From an uncultured Actinomycetes bacterium (GTDB lineage Bacteria > Actinomycetota > Actinomycetes > Nanopelagicales > Nanopelagicaceae), in NCBI GenBank assembly GCA_903898855.1, contig CAIUHB010000084.1, positions 1 to 11,724 on the forward strand: DNA of 11,724 nucleotides, read 5' to 3'. The position numbers were made by a program, and so were the translations under genes. Below are positions 1 to 6,659 of this stretch, piece after piece (positions within the stretch are counted from its first letter, which is position 1; every line of letters starts with the position of its first letter). The notes under the pieces are model-generated. The model did not search any database and was not told the DNA's origin. It was given only the letters and a program-made list of their open reading frames with translations.

Positions 1-411
1 CGCACATCGACCGCTACTGCTGTGACGGATGCTCGGGTTGCAGCGCTCGCGCACGATCAGGTCATTGGCCTTGTTACTCAACACCCACAAGTTTCCCTCG
101 AATTACTACGCCGCTTGGCGCAGCGTTTCCGCCGTTCAAACGAAGTCCTTGCTGACCTCGTCTTCGCCGATGTTCCAGGTCGCGTTGCTAAGGCGATCGT
201 TGATCTCGGCACTCGTTTTGGTGTGCAAAAGGATGACGGCCTCTACGTTAACCACGACTTAACTCAGGAAGAGTTGGCGCAGTTAGTTGGCGCATCGCGC
301 GAGACTGTGAACAAAGCACTCGCTGACTTCGCATCCCGCGGTTGGGTACGCCTTGAGCCACGTGCCGTTGTTGTTATTGATCAGGAGCGCATCCGCAAGC
401 GCGGCAAGTAG
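1..411 (+). CDS. crp: Crp/FNR-family transcriptional regulator, 3' part only (GlxR-like Crp of Actinobacteria)
   Basis: Frame 1 is open from the first base of the window to the TAG at 409-411, so 136 C-terminal residues are visible and the gene starts outside the window. The first residues (RTSTATAVTDARVAAL) are the end of the cyclic-nucleotide-binding beta barrel. They are followed by the long dimerisation helix (LVTQHPQVSLELLRRLAQRF) and a winged helix-turn-helix at about 256-360 with the core LTQEELAQLVGASRETVNKAL. Family members are usually about 225 residues, so roughly 90 N-terminal residues are missing. A GTG at 22 is in frame but lies inside the sensor domain and is not a credible start. 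Actinobacterial Crp/GlxR proteins bind cAMP and control carbon and energy metabolism; that role is inferred from family. The protein ends in a basic tail (RIRKRGK). The gene converges on the protease gene. Confidence 0.93.
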   Translation, partial: RTSTATAVTDARVAALAHDQVIGLVTQHPQVSLELLRRLAQRFRRSNEVLADLVFADVPGRVAKAIVDLGTRFGVQKDDGLYVNHDLTQEELAQLVGASRETVNKALADFASRGWVRLEPRAVVVIDQERIRKRGK

Positions 412-571
412 AGTTGAACTTAATTTTCAAACTAAATTTTTTATTTCTTGCGTAGTGAGCCGATTAATAATTGTAGTCAAGGAAATATACTGAAAATCGA
501 AACTTGTCTGTGCATTTTGCATAGTGTTGGCTCAAGATTCTTGGAGTGACCAGGTCAAGCGATTTTGCTTG

Positions 572-3500
572 CTAAGGGGTTACAAAGAAAGTTCCGGCGG
601 GGTACTGAGCACTCAGACCATTAGAATCAGTTACAATCCATGTCGCAGCGTAAGTACCGAGAGGGGCGGCCGGCCATAACTGGATGTAACCCCACCACTT
701 CTTTACTCCATTTCCATAGTCAAAACTTTGCTGAATAATCCCCCCATGCGTTTCCTCTGGACTAGTTAGCACATCAGATCCATTGGTGGCAGTTATGCGA
801 ATGGAACTTGCATTCATTGTCCAAACTTCCCAATAAATGCCGTTGTATCCCGGGTGCACCGTTGTGCATGAAGGGCACCTATTCTGCAACGAAGTAGTGA
901 AATAAGTTTGAGTCACCGATGCCTGGGATACTGGCAAAGGCGCCGCTACCGAAAAAGTTAACGTATAAATTGCCGACACTCGACCATTTGCTGTTTCAGC
1001 AACTAAGTTCAATGAATAGGCTCCCTGGGGAATAGACGCAGGGAGGGCTATGTCGCCCAAATAATTTTTGTCATACGCATTTCCAGATACTTCAGACAGA
1101 AACCCAGAAATACTTGTTCCGTTCAAAACCCCAGAAACTCGAACCGCTGAAATAGTTTGGTTGTATGCGATTATTCGAGCGGATATTTGAATTGTGCTCC
1201 CCGCATAAATTGGGTTTGAAGAAACGCTAGCCAACGCGATATTTGCATTTCCCGCTTGGGCTCCAAGTATAAATGCCGCGGTTTTTGTATAAGTGCCAAC
1301 ATTTCCAGCCCCATCTGTTGCTGAAAATATTGCATCATAAACTCCAGGCAATAGATATCCATCACTACTACCATAATTGAAATTCATAGAACTTGTGCCC
1401 GTCCAAGTTCCCGAATTCGAACTCCCTGCTGATTTCGAAAGGGAAAAAAGTCCGGTTGACAATCCGATTCCTCCAAGGCCCGAAGACTGGCGAAGTCGTA
1501 CCAACACCTGATTTACTCCAAAATCGTCAGAAACCAAGGTTGACACAGTTATCGAACCATTCTCATATAGCGATGTCGGCGTCACACTGACAGAACCTGG
1601 AACAACTGTCGGACTCGTCGTGTCCGAAAGTTGGGCTGTTGTCAGGATTAATGGTGGTGAGGCCACTGAAGCCCCATAAGAATCAGTAGCGACGATGGAA
1701 ACGTAATATGTGGTCACCGGGCTTAATCCTGTAATAAAAATTTGGTTTCCCGTGTTCGCTGGAAGGGTCGAAATCAATATTCCGCTCGAGGTAGTCGTCC
1801 TTATGGTCCACGTGAATGAGGAGGAATACCCAATAATTGCTGTCAAATTTGGTGAATTTAACACAATTTGAGTCGGATAATTTATTCCAGGCGTGCTTGG
1901 TGATTGAATCGCACCCAAGGTGGTAACGCTTGGATTTGTTGGCAACGTTGAGATGAGAAGTGGTTGCGAAATCTTAGAATTGCCAACGGAGTCCGTCGCT
2001 ACGAGATAAATCTGATAAGCGGTGCCGCCAGATAACCCGGTGATACTAATTTGATTCCCAGAATTCACAGGAATTGTTGAAATCAAGGTGCCAACTTCCG
2101 AGTAAACCTTAATTGCCCAAGTAAATGATGGGGAATATCCCACAATTGAACTAATGCCAGGCGAAGAAAGGACAATTTGGTTCGAGTAATTAATGCCATT
2201 TGAAGCCGGAGCTGGAAGAATTCCCAGATCAGACACCATTGGAATGGTGGCGGCGGTTTTAAAATTAGTAAACGAACTGTATGAATATCGATTAGACGAA
2301 ATTTCGTAAACTGCCCATCTGACTGAGTACGAAGTGTCAGCAATGAGCCCGCTTGAACCTGTTCCCATGACTTGTAAAACGGATCCTTCAAGGTAGGTTC
2401 CTAATGCAGTTGTGCTCCCAAGTAGATTTAATTGATTGCTTGAGAATATCTGTCCAATTAACTGCCAACCAGAATTCCAGCCAGAGGGCTTGCTTGGAAG
2501 GAATAGGTTCACTGAATTAGTCGTGGCGGAGTGAATTTGAGGATTCATCAGCGTAGGCAAAGATTGAGAATCGATTGTTAAATTTCCAAGTCCAGTCCAA
2601 TTAGACATATTGATTCCATCTGTGGCGGACGCTTGCACCGCGTAAGATCCAGGGGCTAAAGAAGCAGGAATTTGCAAATTTCCCAGCCAAGCGCCATTTT
2701 TGCTGTCACCACCAAGGAATGTTGCTTGAGCGCTGGAAACAATCTGCCCAGCCAATGAAACAAGTTGGACTCTAGCGGCAGTAACTGGAACTGAACTATC
2801 CTGTGCAACAAATCGAATATCCACTCCGGAACCCGACAAGCTAGCAGCAGTTCCTGAGGAAGGTGAGATTGGCGGATTTCCAGTGAAAGCCTGGCTGTAA
2901 TTTAAAATAATTGGCGGCACCGTTGGGAATGCTAATTTAGGTGTAGTAAATACAAGTTGCTGCGAGTTGGTGCTGCCAGTCAATGTCGGATCTATGTAAG
3001 ACAAAGCTAATGATGCGTAATATGTAGTTGTCGCAGTTAATCCATGGCAAGTTACAGTAGTTGGAACCGTCGACAGCCGTACCGGAGAAAGGCAGTCATT
3101 CGATTTTCCGTTGATTTGTAACGATAAATTCATTTTGACGGGATCAAATCCTGAGAAATAAGGCACCGCAATAACTTCGGTAATTGAGTCCACTTCCGCT
3201 TTTTCAATTGAAATTAGCGGAGTAGCTGGGACCGGCAAAGGTATAACGGAATACGGAACCGAAATACTCGCGGCAGATGATGTGCTTCCTGCATCATTAC
3301 TTGCAGTCACTAGACATGAGATGAAATAGCCAGCACTTTGACGAAGCATCACTGGATTTAGGCTCAAGCTATTTGAATTTCCAAGCGGAGATCCTAAGAG
3401 TTCGGTGGAATTGGCGGAGGTTGTGACCCCCCACTTGTAGTCAAGCTGCCCTGTGTATCCGGCGCCTGGTTTTCCACTACAAAGCAAGGTACTTGTCGCA

Positions 3501-5260
3501 GAAATATTTCCTGATAAATGTATGGAAACCGTGGGCAAAGCCGGTGGTGATATAAAAGGAATCATACTTAGGCCAATCCGACTAGCCTCTCCCGCCGCGT
3601 TTGTTACCTTCACCTGACAAGCGGCGAGCTTTCCGGCGGCAATCGAAACGATTGTCTTATCGATTTGTAATACGTTTCCATTTTGATTCTTAAATGGTGT
3701 GAAATTCACTCCGTCAGATGACAAACCCCACGTGATCTCCGCTTTTTTCACATCATCAGACGCTTTGTAACTGCAGGTAATCAATCCACCGATTGCCATA
3801 TTCAATCCGGAAACCGCAACGGAAGCCAGAGTTGGTCCATTTAGTGGGTTTAAACGAATGGTAGAAATACCATCCGTACTAAAATTATCTTTAGTTCCTG
3901 TCACATCACACGTTACGAACCGATTAGCGAGCTTAGTTACTATTTTTTCATCTAAGATCAAATTTGTACCAGTTCCAACAAGTTCACCATTTATTGGGAT
4001 TTGAGGGTTTGATTGCGATGTAAGGAACCATTGAATAGATTCCGACTCCACGGGTGAGTCCCAATTCCATCCATCGCAGCGCAACATAGTTCCGGGTGCA
4101 GCTGGAGATGAAAGATCAGCGCCGGTTATTGATGGTTTTGAGGTAAGTGTGGGAGCTGATGGAATCAGCTTTTTTAATACTTTCCTGACAATCGTGCCAC
4201 TCTGTGTCGAAACAATTATGGTGCAAGAAAATAACTGTCCGGAATCGGTGGGTGAAATCTTTACGCTTTGAGTCTGTAAGCCAACCACTCTCTTGGGTGA
4301 TGTCCATGTAGTCACGGTTGAAACGGCATTCTTCCAAAGCCCAGGGTCGCAAGTGATTAAATTCCCGGGGATCGGTGTCCCAGAAATCTGAGGATTGCTT
4401 ATGGGTACGGGTGCCGTCCGGTTTACCACTGTAGACTGTAATTCAACGGCCTTTAATCCGTTCTTGATGTCAGAATTGTAATAACTTACTCTTGCAAAAA
4501 CTGTTGGGGTTGGCGCGCTGCAACTTCTCTCTCCCCAACCTGTGACGCCAGCGACGACGTTAATTTGGTTAATTGAAACGATTAACGGCCCACCGGAATC
4601 GCCTTCACAAGCTCCAGACCATACATTTTCGGCAGCTATTTTACGTCCAGCACTTATCATTGTTGTTTGGTTAAATTTTGTTTTAGAATTTTTATATACC
4701 TTAGCGGCCAAAGTATCTTGAAGCCCAAGTTTCGCGCTTCGCAATAAATCTGCCATAGAGCCAGCCTGATCTCGTCCCCAACCGTAAAGTGTAAAATTTG
4801 TTTTACTGTTGATTGACTTCGCTGCCTGTGTATTTGCCAGCGACGGATATGCAATACCTGGAAAATCGTCATCGAGTTTTAAGAGTCCGATGTCATTTGT
4901 GTAAGTCTTTAGGTCATACCGTGGGTTGGACCATATCCCGCTCACCGTGGTCAGCGGCGTGGAATCCCGAAGAGCCTGTGACTTAACTTTGACGAAGAAG
5001 GAGCCTGGTTCAAGTATGCAGTGCGCAGCCGTGAGAACGGTATGAGGTGAGATTAGGGTTCCGGTGCAGATTGGCTCCGCATCGAGAATGTCATTGGTTG
5101 GGGAATTCCAGATAGAAACAACCCAAGGCGCCGTATTAAGTGGATCTGAAACGGTTGATCCATAGGTAATTGCATGTGCATTAGACGAGATGACGGTGCA
5201 AAGCACCGCGAAGCTAGCTAGGCCAACTAAGACTGTCCGAACTTTTAGCCGACTCTTCAC
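572..5260 (-). CDS. Giant secreted trypsin-like serine protease with Ig-like, Fn3-like and repeated beta-sandwich domains
   Basis: The product has 1562 residues. Start is GTG at 5260-5258, preceded by AGGGGG (5270-5265). Residues 1-30 form a Sec signal peptide ending AHA. Residues 31-270 are a chymotrypsin-fold (S1) domain with the triad His80 (LTAAHC), Asp123 (NDIGLL) and Ser222 (GDSGGP), and likely disulfides C65-C81 and C218-C247. Four Ig-like domains follow, each with the Cys-Trp-Cys pattern: C304/W319/C346, C395/W411/C451, C496/W511/C548, C594/W610/C649. A fibronectin-type region lies at about 675-775 (C723, C738). Two Fn3-like tandem repeats (1006-1209) and four copies of another beta-sandwich motif (827-882, 1250-1320, 1370-1426, 1484-1548) complete the tail. 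No LPXTG motif or C-terminal membrane helix is visible, so the protein is probably released or held non-covalently. The protease call is firm; the substrate is unknown, and the tail may bind polymers or cell surfaces. It has an ECF-type promoter shared with two neighbouring genes. Confidence 0.93.
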   Translation of the reverse strand: MKSRLKVRTVLVGLASFAVLCTVISSNAHAITYGSTVSDPLNTAPWVVSIWNSPTNDILDAEPICTGTLISPHTVLTAAHCILEPGSFFVKVKSQALRDSTPLTTVSGIWSNPRYDLKTYTNDIGLLKLDDDFPGIAYPSLANTQAAKSINSKTNFTLYGWGRDQAGSMADLLRSAKLGLQDTLAAKVYKNSKTKFNQTTMISAGRKIAAENVWSGACEGDSGGPLIVSINQINVVAGVTGWGERSCSAPTPTVFARVSYYNSDIKNGLKAVELQSTVVNRTAPVPISNPQISGTPIPGNLITCDPGLWKNAVSTVTTWTSPKRVVGLQTQSVKISPTDSGQLFSCTIIVSTQSGTIVRKVLKKLIPSAPTLTSKPSITGADLSSPAAPGTMLRCDGWNWDSPVESESIQWFLTSQSNPQIPINGELVGTGTNLILDEKIVTKLANRFVTCDVTGTKDNFSTDGISTIRLNPLNGPTLASVAVSGLNMAIGGLITCSYKASDDVKKAEITWGLSSDGVNFTPFKNQNGNVLQIDKTIVSIAAGKLAACQVKVTNAAGEASRIGLSMIPFISPPALPTVSIHLSGNISATSTLLCSGKPGAGYTGQLDYKWGVTTSANSTELLGSPLGNSNSLSLNPVMLRQSAGYFISCLVTASNDAGSTSSAASISVPYSVIPLPVPATPLISIEKAEVDSITEVIAVPYFSGFDPVKMNLSLQINGKSNDCLSPVRLSTVPTTVTCHGLTATTTYYASLALSYIDPTLTGSTNSQQLVFTTPKLAFPTVPPIILNYSQAFTGNPPISPSSGTAASLSGSGVDIRFVAQDSSVPVTAARVQLVSLAGQIVSSAQATFLGGDSKNGAWLGNLQIPASLAPGSYAVQASATDGINMSNWTGLGNLTIDSQSLPTLMNPQIHSATTNSVNLFLPSKPSGWNSGWQLIGQIFSSNQLNLLGSTTALGTYLEGSVLQVMGTGSSGLIADTSYSVRWAVYEISSNRYSYSSFTNFKTAATIPMVSDLGILPAPASNGINYSNQIVLSSPGISSIVGYSPSFTWAIKVYSEVGTLISTIPVNSGNQISITGLSGGTAYQIYLVATDSVGNSKISQPLLISTLPTNPSVTTLGAIQSPSTPGINYPTQIVLNSPNLTAIIGYSSSFTWTIRTTTSSGILISTLPANTGNQIFITGLSPVTTYYVSIVATDSYGASVASPPLILTTAQLSDTTSPTVVPGSVSVTPTSLYENGSITVSTLVSDDFGVNQVLVRLRQSSGLGGIGLSTGLFSLSKSAGSSNSGTWTGTSSMNFNYGSSDGYLLPGVYDAIFSATDGAGNVGTYTKTAAFILGAQAGNANIALASVSSNPIYAGSTIQISARIIAYNQTISAVRVSGVLNGTSISGFLSEVSGNAYDKNYLGDIALPASIPQGAYSLNLVAETANGRVSAIYTLTFSVAAPLPVSQASVTQTYFTTSLQNRCPSCTTVHPGYNGIYWEVWTMNASSIRITATNGSDVLTSPEETHGGIIQQSFDYGNGVKKWWGYIQLWPAAPLGTYAATWIVTDSNGLSAQYPAGTFFVTP
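617..2782 (-). repeat. Four divergent copies of a beta-sandwich motif in the protease C-terminal half
   Basis: Residues 827-882, 1250-1320, 1370-1426 and 1484-1548 (DNA 2782-2615, 1513-1301, 1153-983 and 811-617) share one pattern. An alternating hydrophobic strand (VQLV, VLVRL, VRVSG, IRITA) is followed by a variable loop. Then come an aromatic-x-G or W-x-G pair (AWLGNL, TWTGTS, NYLGDI, WWGYIQ), usually a Pro-Ala or Leu-Pro step, a G-x-Y turn (GSYAV, GVYDA, GAYSL, GTYAA), and an acidic strand end with a nearby G (ATDG, ATDG, AETANG, VTDSNG). Copies 1 and 2 are separated by the tandem Fn3-like pair. I do not recognise the family by name; an Ig-like fold is inferred from the strand pattern. 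Confidence 0.6.
1634..2245 (-). repeat. Tandem 103-residue (309-bp) Fn3-like repeat inside the protease gene
   Basis: Protein residues 1006-1106 and 1109-1209 align at a constant offset of 103 residues with no gap. Shared blocks include GINY, QIVL, GYS-SFTW, the G-NQI-ITGLS stretch and the VATDS stretch (A1088 against A1191). The pattern TGLS-x-x-T-x-Y followed by ATDS-x-G is typical of the second half of fibronectin type III domains. The exact spacing and high identity indicate a recent duplication compared with the other, more divergent domains of the tail. Confidence 0.85.
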
Positions 5261-5299
5261 GCAACCCCCTGGATATTGGATGACTTTATCAATTGGTTA

Positions 5300-5324
5300 G
5301 ACGGCTCAGAGGGGTATCTGGTTC
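5300..5324 (-). promoter_or_regulatory. ECF-type promoter of the protease gene
   Basis: On the minus strand GAAC (5324-5321, within AGAGAACC) and CGTC (5303-5300, within CCGTCTAAC) are 17 bases apart. This is the classic form of an ECF sigma promoter (GAAC for the -35, CGTC for the -10). Transcription would begin near 5294, giving a leader of about 34 bases before the GTG at 5260, with the AGGGGG ribosome site inside it. The same elements with the same spacing recur before the small secreted protein and the putative anti-sigma gene. Confidence 0.75.
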
Positions 5325-5391
5325 TCTGAACGGGAATATTGTCTGATTTCAGGCGTAATTAAATTAATTTCATAATTTTTCGCCTTTTTGA

Positions 5392-5416
5392 GAACCGAAA
5401 CCGCTACTCGACCGTC
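5392..5416 (+). promoter_or_regulatory. ECF-type promoter of the small secreted protein gene
   Basis: GAAC (5392-5395, within GAGAACC) and CGTC (5413-5416, within CCGTCAAAT) are 17 bases apart. The extended -35 GAGAACC is identical to that of the divergent protease promoter; the two -35 elements are 67 bases apart. The predicted start near 5422 leaves a leader of about 40 bases that includes AAAGGG before the ATG at 5463. A longer reading frame from 5388 would have to begin upstream of this promoter's -10, which supports the 5463 start. Confidence 0.75.
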
Positions 5417-5450
5417 AAATAGGTATTCAAGCCAAACGGGCTTCAAACTG

Positions 5451-5456
5451 AAAGGG
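5451..5456 (+). promoter_or_regulatory. Ribosome binding site deciding the start at 5463
   Basis: AAAGGG lies six bases before the ATG at 5463. That ATG is the one followed at once by a signal peptide (MKISKKSF), so it is preferred over the in-frame ATG at 5388. Confidence 0.7.
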
Positions 5457-5462
5457 TTAGAA

Positions 5463-5936
5463 ATGAAAATCTCAAAAAAGAGTTTCCTAGCTACAATAAC
5501 GGTTTTGGGAATCACATCTGTAATGGTTTCGACACCGGCGAATGCGCTTGGAACACCAAAGACTCAGCAAGTTGTTACTTGGGGTTGGGAAGACGGGGCA
5601 GATAAGTCCCACCGCGACTTCGCGGAAGATGATTACGACACAGCCGCAGATATTCCACAACTTCAGGTCACTGTTACTCCCACCACGGTCGGCCGTCGAG
5701 TGGTACTAGAAGCGTACGATGACATGACCCAGACCTGGTCTCAGGTTTCAGTCACCCAAACCAATTCGGCCGGAGTGGCAAAGATGTCTGTTGATCCGTC
5801 ATGTGATGAAACCGGAGCTTGGTGTGACCACGACATCACGTATCGAATTCGTGTACTGAAGTCTGGAACTCAGAAGTTGATCGTCTCTCGCCCTTTCACC
5901 GTTAGCTTTTCAGCCTCAGTCGCGGCAACCATGTAG
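5463..5936 (+). CDS. Small secreted protein of unknown function
   Basis: The product has 157 residues. The start is set by AAAGGG at 5451-5456 and by the signal peptide: basic MKISKK, a hydrophobic core, and a predicted cut after ANA (residue 28). The mature part of about 129 residues starts with a polar, acidic stretch (GWEDGADKSHRDFAEDDYD, residues 41-59). It continues with alternating strands that look like one Ig-like beta-sandwich: LQVTVTPTTVGRRVVLEAYD, W92, an NSAG turn, YRIRVLKSGTQKLIVSRPF and VSFS. Cys114 and Cys121 could form a disulfide. There is no membrane anchor or sorting signal. I do not recognise the family. It carries the same ECF-type promoter as the divergent protease gene and is followed by a strong terminator, so it is probably a single-gene transcript of the sigma regulon. 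It could be a protease partner, inhibitor or envelope protein; nothing in the sequence decides between these. Confidence 0.85.
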   Translation: MKISKKSFLATITVLGITSVMVSTPANALGTPKTQQVVTWGWEDGADKSHRDFAEDDYDTAADIPQLQVTVTPTTVGRRVVLEAYDDMTQTWSQVSVTQTNSAGVAKMSVDPSCDETGAWCDHDITYRIRVLKSGTQKLIVSRPFTVSFSASVAATM

Positions 5937-5949
5937 CAAGTTGCCCCAA

Positions 5950-5986
5950 CCTAGAACCCCTCATCAATTGGATGGGGGGTTCTAGG
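5950..5986 (+). terminator. Strong intrinsic terminator after the small secreted protein gene
   Basis: An 11-bp perfect stem, CCTAGAACCCC (5950-5960) against GGGGTTCTAGG (5976-5986), extends inward through one T-G pair and further pairs to about 16 bp with a 5-base loop. A T-rich stretch (CATTTAATTCATTT) follows rather than a pure U-run. It lies 14 bases after the stop codon and separates this gene from the sigma gene. Confidence 0.85.
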
Positions 5987-6052
5987 CATTTAATTCATTT
6001 CTAGGCTCTTTCGTCTCCACATACCAATATCATTTGGTTGGGAACTGGACGA

Positions 6053-6058
6053 AGGAGG
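6053..6058 (+). promoter_or_regulatory. Ribosome binding site for the sigma factor gene
   Basis: AGGAGG is a full-strength Shine-Dalgarno sequence but sits only three bases before the GTG at 6062, closer than usual. The in-frame TTG at 6038 lies upstream of it and has no comparable site. The in-frame ATG at 6095 has GAGG five bases before it but would remove the DEEL residues normal at the start of ECF factors. Confidence 0.55.
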
Positions 6059-6061
6059 AAA

Positions 6062-6616
6062 GTGCGTTTCGAGGGCGAGAATGATGAGGAACTCATGGCC
6101 AGATTTCAAGCTGGTGATGTGGAGGCCTTGTCATTCCTAATTAAGCGGTCATTGCCAGCTCTGGCTGCAATAGCTCGCAAGTTCACTTACGACCGAGAAT
6201 CTGCTGATGATGCCCTTCAAGACGCCCTCACCACGGTTTGGCGTAAAGCTGAGAGCTTTAATGGAGATTCAAAAGTAATTACCTGGTTGTACAGGGTGAT
6301 CCACAACGCGTGCGTGGATGCCCATCGACGTGAAAAAGTCCGCACACAATTAAATGTCTCCGATGAAGAACTACTCGAACTGACTGATGGAAAAAGCTTT
6401 GCCGATTCTTCGACAACAAACCTAGTCGTAAAAGAGGCAGTCCTTTCCCTCCCACCTGACCTTAGGGATCCCATCGTGTTGGTTTTCTTAAACCAATTCA
6501 GCGTGGAAGAGGCTGCCAAAATTCTTGAAATTCCAGAAGGAACTGTCAAGAGCAGATGCTCGAGAGGAAAAGCGCAATTAGCAGAAATTTTGTCAGAATT
6601 AAGACCAAAGGTGTGA
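6062..6616 (+). CDS. ECF-family RNA polymerase sigma factor (SigM-like)
   Basis: From GTG at 6062 the protein has 184 residues, the usual ECF size; TTG at 6038 would add eight. Region 2 spans about residues 21-92. It contains the core-binding helix ADDALQDALTTVWRKAESF (48-66) and the -10-reading segment ending in VITWLYRVIHNACVDAHRR. Region 4 spans about 124-177, with LPPDLRDPIVLVFL and the helix-turn-helix SVEEAAKILEIPEGTVKSR that reads the -35. No SnoaL-like or other C-terminal extension is present. ADDALQDA recalls mycobacterial SigM, but this subgroup call is from memory. The next gene, 43 bases downstream, encodes a membrane protein of anti-sigma type. Three GAAC-N17-CGTC promoters nearby are the likely targets. 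The gene itself has no such promoter, so its own transcription must come from another sigma factor. Confidence 0.92.
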   Translation: MRFEGENDEELMARFQAGDVEALSFLIKRSLPALAAIARKFTYDRESADDALQDALTTVWRKAESFNGDSKVITWLYRVIHNACVDAHRREKVRTQLNVSDEELLELTDGKSFADSSTTNLVVKEAVLSLPPDLRDPIVLVFLNQFSVEEAAKILEIPEGTVKSRCSRGKAQLAEILSELRPKV

Positions 6617-6639
6617 ACTGAAATCGAAGCGCAAACGTC
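6615..6639 (+). promoter_or_regulatory. ECF-type promoter of the putative anti-sigma gene
   Basis: GAAC (6615-6618) and CGTC (6636-6639, within ACGTCTAAG) are 17 bases apart, exactly as in the other two copies. The GA of GAAC is the last two bases of the sigma stop codon TGA (6614-6616). The ATG at 6660 follows by only 20 bases, with AGGGGGTGG at 6648-6656 as ribosome site, so the leader would be about 14 bases. Confidence 0.65.
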
Positions 6640-6659
6640 TAAGTATCAGGGGGTGGAAT

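Noticed and set aside
556..571. Hairpin CAAGC/GCTTG just after the protease stop as a terminator.
   Set aside because: Only five base pairs, with no T-run after it on the minus strand.
866..877. CPSC (protease residues 1462-1465) as a thioredoxin-like redox or zinc motif.
   Set aside because: There is no thioredoxin fold or second Cys/His pair around it; a small structural disulfide in the last domain is more likely.
5195..5206. Cys21 of the protease signal peptide as a lipoprotein cysteine.
   Set aside because: The preceding residues AVL do not fit a lipobox, and a normal AHA cleavage site follows at residue 30.
5351..5389. AGGCG (5351-5355) and CGCCT (5381-5385) followed by T-rich bases, resembling a terminator between the divergent promoters.
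   Set aside because: The stem is five pairs around a 25-base AT-rich loop that pairs poorly; it more likely reflects AT-rich promoter DNA, including the palindrome AAATTAATTT at 5361-5370.
5388..5462. N-terminal extension of the small secreted protein from ATG at 5388.
   Set aside because: It would put 25 residues before a perfect signal peptide, has no ribosome site, and begins inside the predicted promoter.
6012..6015. CGTC upstream of the sigma gene, possibly an autoregulatory ECF -10.
   Set aside because: The position 17 bases before it (5991-5994) reads TAAT, not GAAC, and spacings near 17 give no GAAC either.
6041..6068. GGAAC at 6041-6045 as an ECF -35 inside the sigma start region.
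   Set aside because: The nearest CGT-like sequence (6065) is CGTT at a spacing of 19, and it would start transcription inside the coding region.
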